DNA of 17,066 nt, taken from assembly GCA_002451165.1 (NCBI GenBank), contig DKBH01000003.1:1701-18766 (forward strand). Reading direction: 5' to 3'. The position numbers were made by a program, and so were the translations under genes. Below are positions 14,634 to 17,066 of this stretch, in pieces. Each line of letters opens with the position of its first letter. Positions within the stretch are counted from its first letter, which is position 1. The stretch is from Nitrospiraceae bacterium UBA6905. Its GTDB lineage: Bacteria > Nitrospirota > Thermodesulfovibrionia > Thermodesulfovibrionales > UBA6898. The notes below the pieces were generated by a model. The model worked only from the letters and a program-made list of their open reading frames with translations. It was not told the origin of the DNA and did not search any database.

Positions 14634-14655
14634 CCCGGGGAGAGGGTATCCCGGG
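14634..14655 (+). promoter_or_regulatory. Leader hairpin upstream of the protease
   Basis: CCCGGG (14634-14639) pairs with CCCGGG (14650-14655) around a 10-base purine-rich loop, after a smaller CGCAA/TTGCG hairpin (about 14606-14626). It could be an mRNA-stabilising or regulatory leader structure. I could not match it to a riboswitch class, and no T-tract follows directly. Confidence 0.25.
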
Positions 14656-14672
14656 TCGTTAAAGGACGTTTT

Positions 14673-14714
14673 ATGGGCGAATCCACGAAAAGGAGGAGAA
14701 CATGTATTTCATGA
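14673..14714 (+). other. Short ORF overlapping the protease start
   Basis: ATG 14673 follows a well-spaced AAAGGA (14661-14665) and encodes 13 residues, MGESTKRRRTCIS. Its frame passes through the protease ribosome site and first start codon (14702), and its TGA (14712-14714) overlaps the second in-frame Met of the protease (ATG 14711) as ATGA. This geometry fits translational coupling or leader control, but no homology supports it. Confidence 0.2.
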
Positions 14715-16681
14715 GTTGGAGATTATCCCGGCTTCTTGCGAAGGCTGCTACGCTGCTGACCGTGATCTTTTTTGCGGCAGGTGCCTCGTCTCAGCCAATG
14801 GGCGCGGGCGCAATGAGGAGCGGCTCCCACCCGAAAGTCGAGAGTGTTCTGACGGAGCTGCAGCATCAGCAGGACAAGGGGATCGCCTTCGGGCAGGGCT
14901 TTTCGCAGCAACGGGGGATTCAGGTCATTGATAACTACATTACGGTTTTCTTTGAGCTGGGGCAGGGCAGGACGGTCAAGGACCTGGATGCTGACACGCT
15001 GAAGTCTCTGGGTGTCCGCATCATCAAGACTTCCGGCAACATGATCAAGGCAGATGTGCCGGTATCCATGATCATCCCGACAGCCGACAGCTTGCCGGCG
15101 ATTCAGTTCATCAGGCTTCCTGACAGGCCGCATCCCGAAGGATATGTTTCGGAAGGAGTGGGCCTTTCAAAGGCAACAAAGTATCACGCAATCGGCTACG
15201 ATGGCAGCGGCGTGAAGGTGGCGGTCATTGATGCTACGTTCGGAAATCTTGATGCAGTTATCTACAGCGGTAATCTTCCGGCTGGTGCCGTGAAGGTCGA
15301 TTGTACCGGAGCAGGCTGTACCGAAGTACTGTCCTTTCCCTCTTCTGAAAGTGCACATGGCACCGCCGTAGCAGAGATCATCCATGACATGGCCCCCGGA
15401 GCGCAGCTCTATCTCATAAAAGTGGCGGACAGCCTGGATGTTGTTGATGCAACGAATTATTGTAAGAGCAACGGTATCAGGATTATCAACATGTCACTGG
15501 GGTTCTACAACCAGAACTTCTATGACGGGACCTGCTACAACGCCAATGTGGTATGCAGCGTGCAAGACGCGGCTGCGAACGGCATCCTCTGGGTGAAGTC
15601 TGCAGGAAATTCTGCCAAGGAGCATTATGAGGCGGTGTTTAAGGGTGCTAGTGATGATGCTTTCACGGTGCATAACACTCCTATCCTATTCTATGCTTCT
15701 AAAGTGGGTGAGGGTATACATTTGTATCTGACCTGGAATGCTTGGCCGACAACAGACCAGGATTATGATATCGCTCTTTTCTTTTACAACGATCTGCTTA
15801 GTGATCCACGGAACGCTCGCCCTGTGGATTATAGCGCCAATATCCAGGAGAACAGCAGCCTGCCCCCTACTGAAGCAATCCACTATACGGCAGACCGCTC
15901 GGGAACATATGTGGTTTACATTTACCGAGCCAGCGCAACTCAAGACCATCAGCTCGAACTCTATGCGAGTCAGTCCCTCTATCCGAAAGTCTCCAAGAGC
16001 AGTCTCTCCTGCCCTGCAGACGCTGCCGAAGCGCTTGCCGTCGGTGCGATCAATGCTGCACAATGGTCGACCGGTCCTCAGGAGAAGTTCAGTTCAAAGG
16101 GCCCAAACAATGCGAATCCTCCAATAAATAAACCTGAGATTACCGCGCCTGACCGTGTCTCAACCTATGCCTACGATACTTACTATGGCTTCCCGAGAAG
16201 CTTTGCCGGGACCAGCGCAGCTGCACCTCATGTGGCCGGCGCTGCAGCGCTCATACTCCAGGCGAACCCTGCCTATACGCGTTCGGACCTCTGGAATGCG
16301 CTGATAAGCTCTGCCAAGGACATGGGCCCTGCAGGGCCGGACAATGCCTATGGATACGGAAGGCTGAAAATGCCGAAGGTCTTTGCCGTGGACCTTCTCA
16401 ATCCAGCTGGCGGTGAGACGATCACCTCAGGCGGGGCCTATACAGTCGCCTGGAAGGCTGCTCCTACAGTCACGAAATTCAAGCTGAAATATTCCTTGAA
16501 CAACGGCCGGACCTGGAAAGTCATGCATCAGGACCCCTATGTCGCGGGCACCGACTATAGCTGGGCAGTTTCTGTTCCCAGAGAAAAGAAGAACTGCCTG
16601 GTGAAGATCATCGGCTACGACGACCTTATGGTGAAGCGGGGCAAGGATAAATCTGCGCCGTTCGTGATAACGCTCCCGTGA
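14702..16681 (+). CDS. Exported subtilisin-like serine protease (S8 family)
   Basis: A secreted protease of 659 residues. A signal peptide covers about residues 1-31 (LLAKAATLLTVIFFAAGASS), followed by a propeptide-like region to about 155. The catalytic triad is D177 (VAVIDATFG), H219 (SAHGTAVAEI) and S505 (FAGTSAAAPHVAGAAAL), with oxyanion N303 (KSAGNS). Residues 315-425 are an insertion between N303 and S505 with a jelly-roll, PPC-like pattern (LYLTWNAWP, DYDIALFFYN, GTYVVYIY). The C-terminus (about 562-659) is an Ig-like beta domain (LLNPAGGETITSGGAYTVAW, LKYSLNNGRTWK), probably for attachment or binding. AGGAGG (14691-14696) lies 5 bases before ATG 14702; ATG 14711 is a second in-frame start. 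No cell-wall sorting or type-specific secretion tag is seen. Substrate unknown. Confidence 0.92.
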   Translation: MYFMSWRLSRLLAKAATLLTVIFFAAGASSQPMGAGAMRSGSHPKVESVLTELQHQQDKGIAFGQGFSQQRGIQVIDNYITVFFELGQGRTVKDLDADTLKSLGVRIIKTSGNMIKADVPVSMIIPTADSLPAIQFIRLPDRPHPEGYVSEGVGLSKATKYHAIGYDGSGVKVAVIDATFGNLDAVIYSGNLPAGAVKVDCTGAGCTEVLSFPSSESAHGTAVAEIIHDMAPGAQLYLIKVADSLDVVDATNYCKSNGIRIINMSLGFYNQNFYDGTCYNANVVCSVQDAAANGILWVKSAGNSAKEHYEAVFKGASDDAFTVHNTPILFYASKVGEGIHLYLTWNAWPTTDQDYDIALFFYNDLLSDPRNARPVDYSANIQENSSLPPTEAIHYTADRSGTYVVYIYRASATQDHQLELYASQSLYPKVSKSSLSCPADAAEALAVGAINAAQWSTGPQEKFSSKGPNNANPPINKPEITAPDRVSTYAYDTYYGFPRSFAGTSAAAPHVAGAAALILQANPAYTRSDLWNALISSAKDMGPAGPDNAYGYGRLKMPKVFAVDLLNPAGGETITSGGAYTVAWKAAPTVTKFKLKYSLNNGRTWKVMHQDPYVAGTDYSWAVSVPREKKNCLVKIIGYDDLMVKRGKDKSAPFVITLP

Positions 16682-16756
16682 GCATCGGTGCGACAGTCAG
16701 GTCGAGAATTCGTTGAGGGAGGCAAGTTCTTTGTGAAAGGCGCGAGAATAAGGAAG

Positions 16757-16789
16757 TGAAAAAGGGGGCCGAAAGAACGGCCCCCTTTT
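16757..16789. terminator. Bidirectional intrinsic terminator
   Basis: GGGGGCCG (16764-16771) and CGGCCCCC (16778-16785) form a perfect 8-bp stem around AAAGAA, flanked by AAAAA on the left and TTTT on the right. It can end transcription from the protease (+) and from rubredoxin (-), whose stop codon is immediately beyond. Confidence 0.93.
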
Positions 16790-16790
16790 G

Positions 16791-16970
16791 TTATGCGAGG
16801 CGCTTAAAGAGATGCTTTCCTGCACCGCAGACCGGACACTTCCAGTCCTCGGGCAGGTCTTCGAACTTCACTCCCGGCGGAATCTTGCCCTTTCTGTCTC
16901 CCTTATCAGGATTGTAAATGTACCCGCAGTTCGCGGTCTGGCACTGCCACATATCCTTCGGTTCTGCCAT
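16791..16970 (-). CDS. Rubredoxin (CX4C variant)
   Basis: A small cytoplasmic iron-sulfur-free iron protein of 59 residues that carries single electrons, in anaerobes usually to superoxide reductase, rubrerythrin or oxygen-reducing flavoproteins. The Fe(Cys)4 ligands are C10 and C15 (MWQCQTANCGYIYN) and C45 and C48 (DWKCPVCGA). The PPGVKFEDLPEDWKCP block is classic. The first cysteine pair has four intervening residues instead of the usual two, a known minority type. The start is ATG 16970, with AAGGAGG 9 bases upstream; a longer frame starting further up runs back through the tRNA gene and is not used. A bidirectional terminator follows directly, and a tRNA-Ser gene lies 21 bases upstream on the same strand. 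Confidence 0.95.
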   Translation of the reverse strand: MAEPKDMWQCQTANCGYIYNPDKGDRKGKIPPGVKFEDLPEDWKCPVCGAGKHLFKRLA

Positions 16971-16991
16971 GGCTGTTTCCTCCTTGTAGAA

Positions 16992-17066
16992 TGGCGGAGA
17001 GGCAGGGATTTGAACCCTGGGTGCGGGATTAGCGCACACACGATTTCCAGTCGTGCACCTTCGGCC
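16992..17066 (-). tRNA. tRNA-Ser (GGA), 5' end cut by window edge
   Basis: On the - strand the sequence ends with the TpsiC arm (CAGGGTTCAAATCCCTG), acceptor CCTCTCCG and an encoded CCA (16994-16992). The anticodon stem-loop CACGA-CTGGAAA-TCGTG gives anticodon GGA (17048-17046). A long variable arm (about GTGCGCTAATCCCGCAC) confirms a class II serine tRNA. Only about the first eight bases (5' acceptor strand) are missing beyond the window. Confidence 0.95.

Noticed and set aside
14580..14660. Possible cyclic-di-GMP or other riboswitch before the protease
   Set aside because: The hairpins are present, but the conserved GEMM nucleotides and helix order could not be found.
16791..17039. Longer rubredoxin start (82 residues)
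   Set aside because: The additional N-terminus is translated tRNA-Ser sequence; ATG 16970 has an ideal ribosome site.
1..17066. CRISPR array, insertion sequence ends, prophage or toxin-antitoxin genes
   Set aside because: No regularly spaced repeats, transposase motifs, phage structural genes or paired small toxin/antitoxin frames were seen on either strand.

Overview
The window is a GC-rich stretch of ordinary bacterial chromosome. Two ABC permeases and their ATPase and adaptor, an exported subtilase, a rubredoxin and a long-form integron integrase point to a Gram-negative-type bacterium with anaerobic metabolism. My best guess is Nitrospirota or a deltaproteobacterial (Desulfobacterota) lineage. 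This rests on gene style only, because no taxonomic marker can be compared here.

Layout. (1) 74-1378 (+): an integron-type tyrosine recombinase with about 105 extra N-terminal residues. Only 73 bases lie upstream, so any attI site or cassette array would be mostly outside the window. (2) 1463-3596 (+): two different aspartate-semialdehyde dehydrogenases in tandem, one of the E. coli class and one of the Gram-positive class, both with catalytic residues intact. (3) 3757-5085 (+): an MtaD-type adenosine-analogue deaminase. (4) 5086-5543: a convergent gap with no firm gene, apart from one small candidate membrane ORF. (5) 8624-5544 (-): the conserved cluster SRP RNA (ffs) > dnaX > ybaB > recR. 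(6) 8730-10163 (+): a CCA-adding/poly(A) polymerase family enzyme with an HD domain. (7) 14406-10182 (-): a tight four-gene operon for a MacB-like export system, adaptor > ATPase > permease > permease. (8) 14702-16681 (+): an exported subtilisin-like protease with a jelly-roll insertion. (9) 16757-16789: a bidirectional terminator, then rubredoxin and a partial tRNA-Ser(GGA) on the - strand.

How the genes work together. The Asd enzymes supply aspartate semialdehyde for lysine, diaminopimelate, threonine and methionine. MtaD salvages products of S-adenosylmethionine use. DnaX, YbaB and RecR form the usual replication and recombination-repair group, here led by the signal recognition particle RNA. 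The four-gene export operon has no outer-membrane channel in the window.

No clearly new system is visible: no CRISPR array, phage block, toxin-antitoxin pair or defence island. The most useful leads are the integrase and its edge sequence, the doubled asd genes, an A8 slippery tract near the end of dnaX, short ORFs overlapping the starts of mtaD and the protease, the compositionally odd insert in the protease, and the CX4C rubredoxin next to a tRNA gene.
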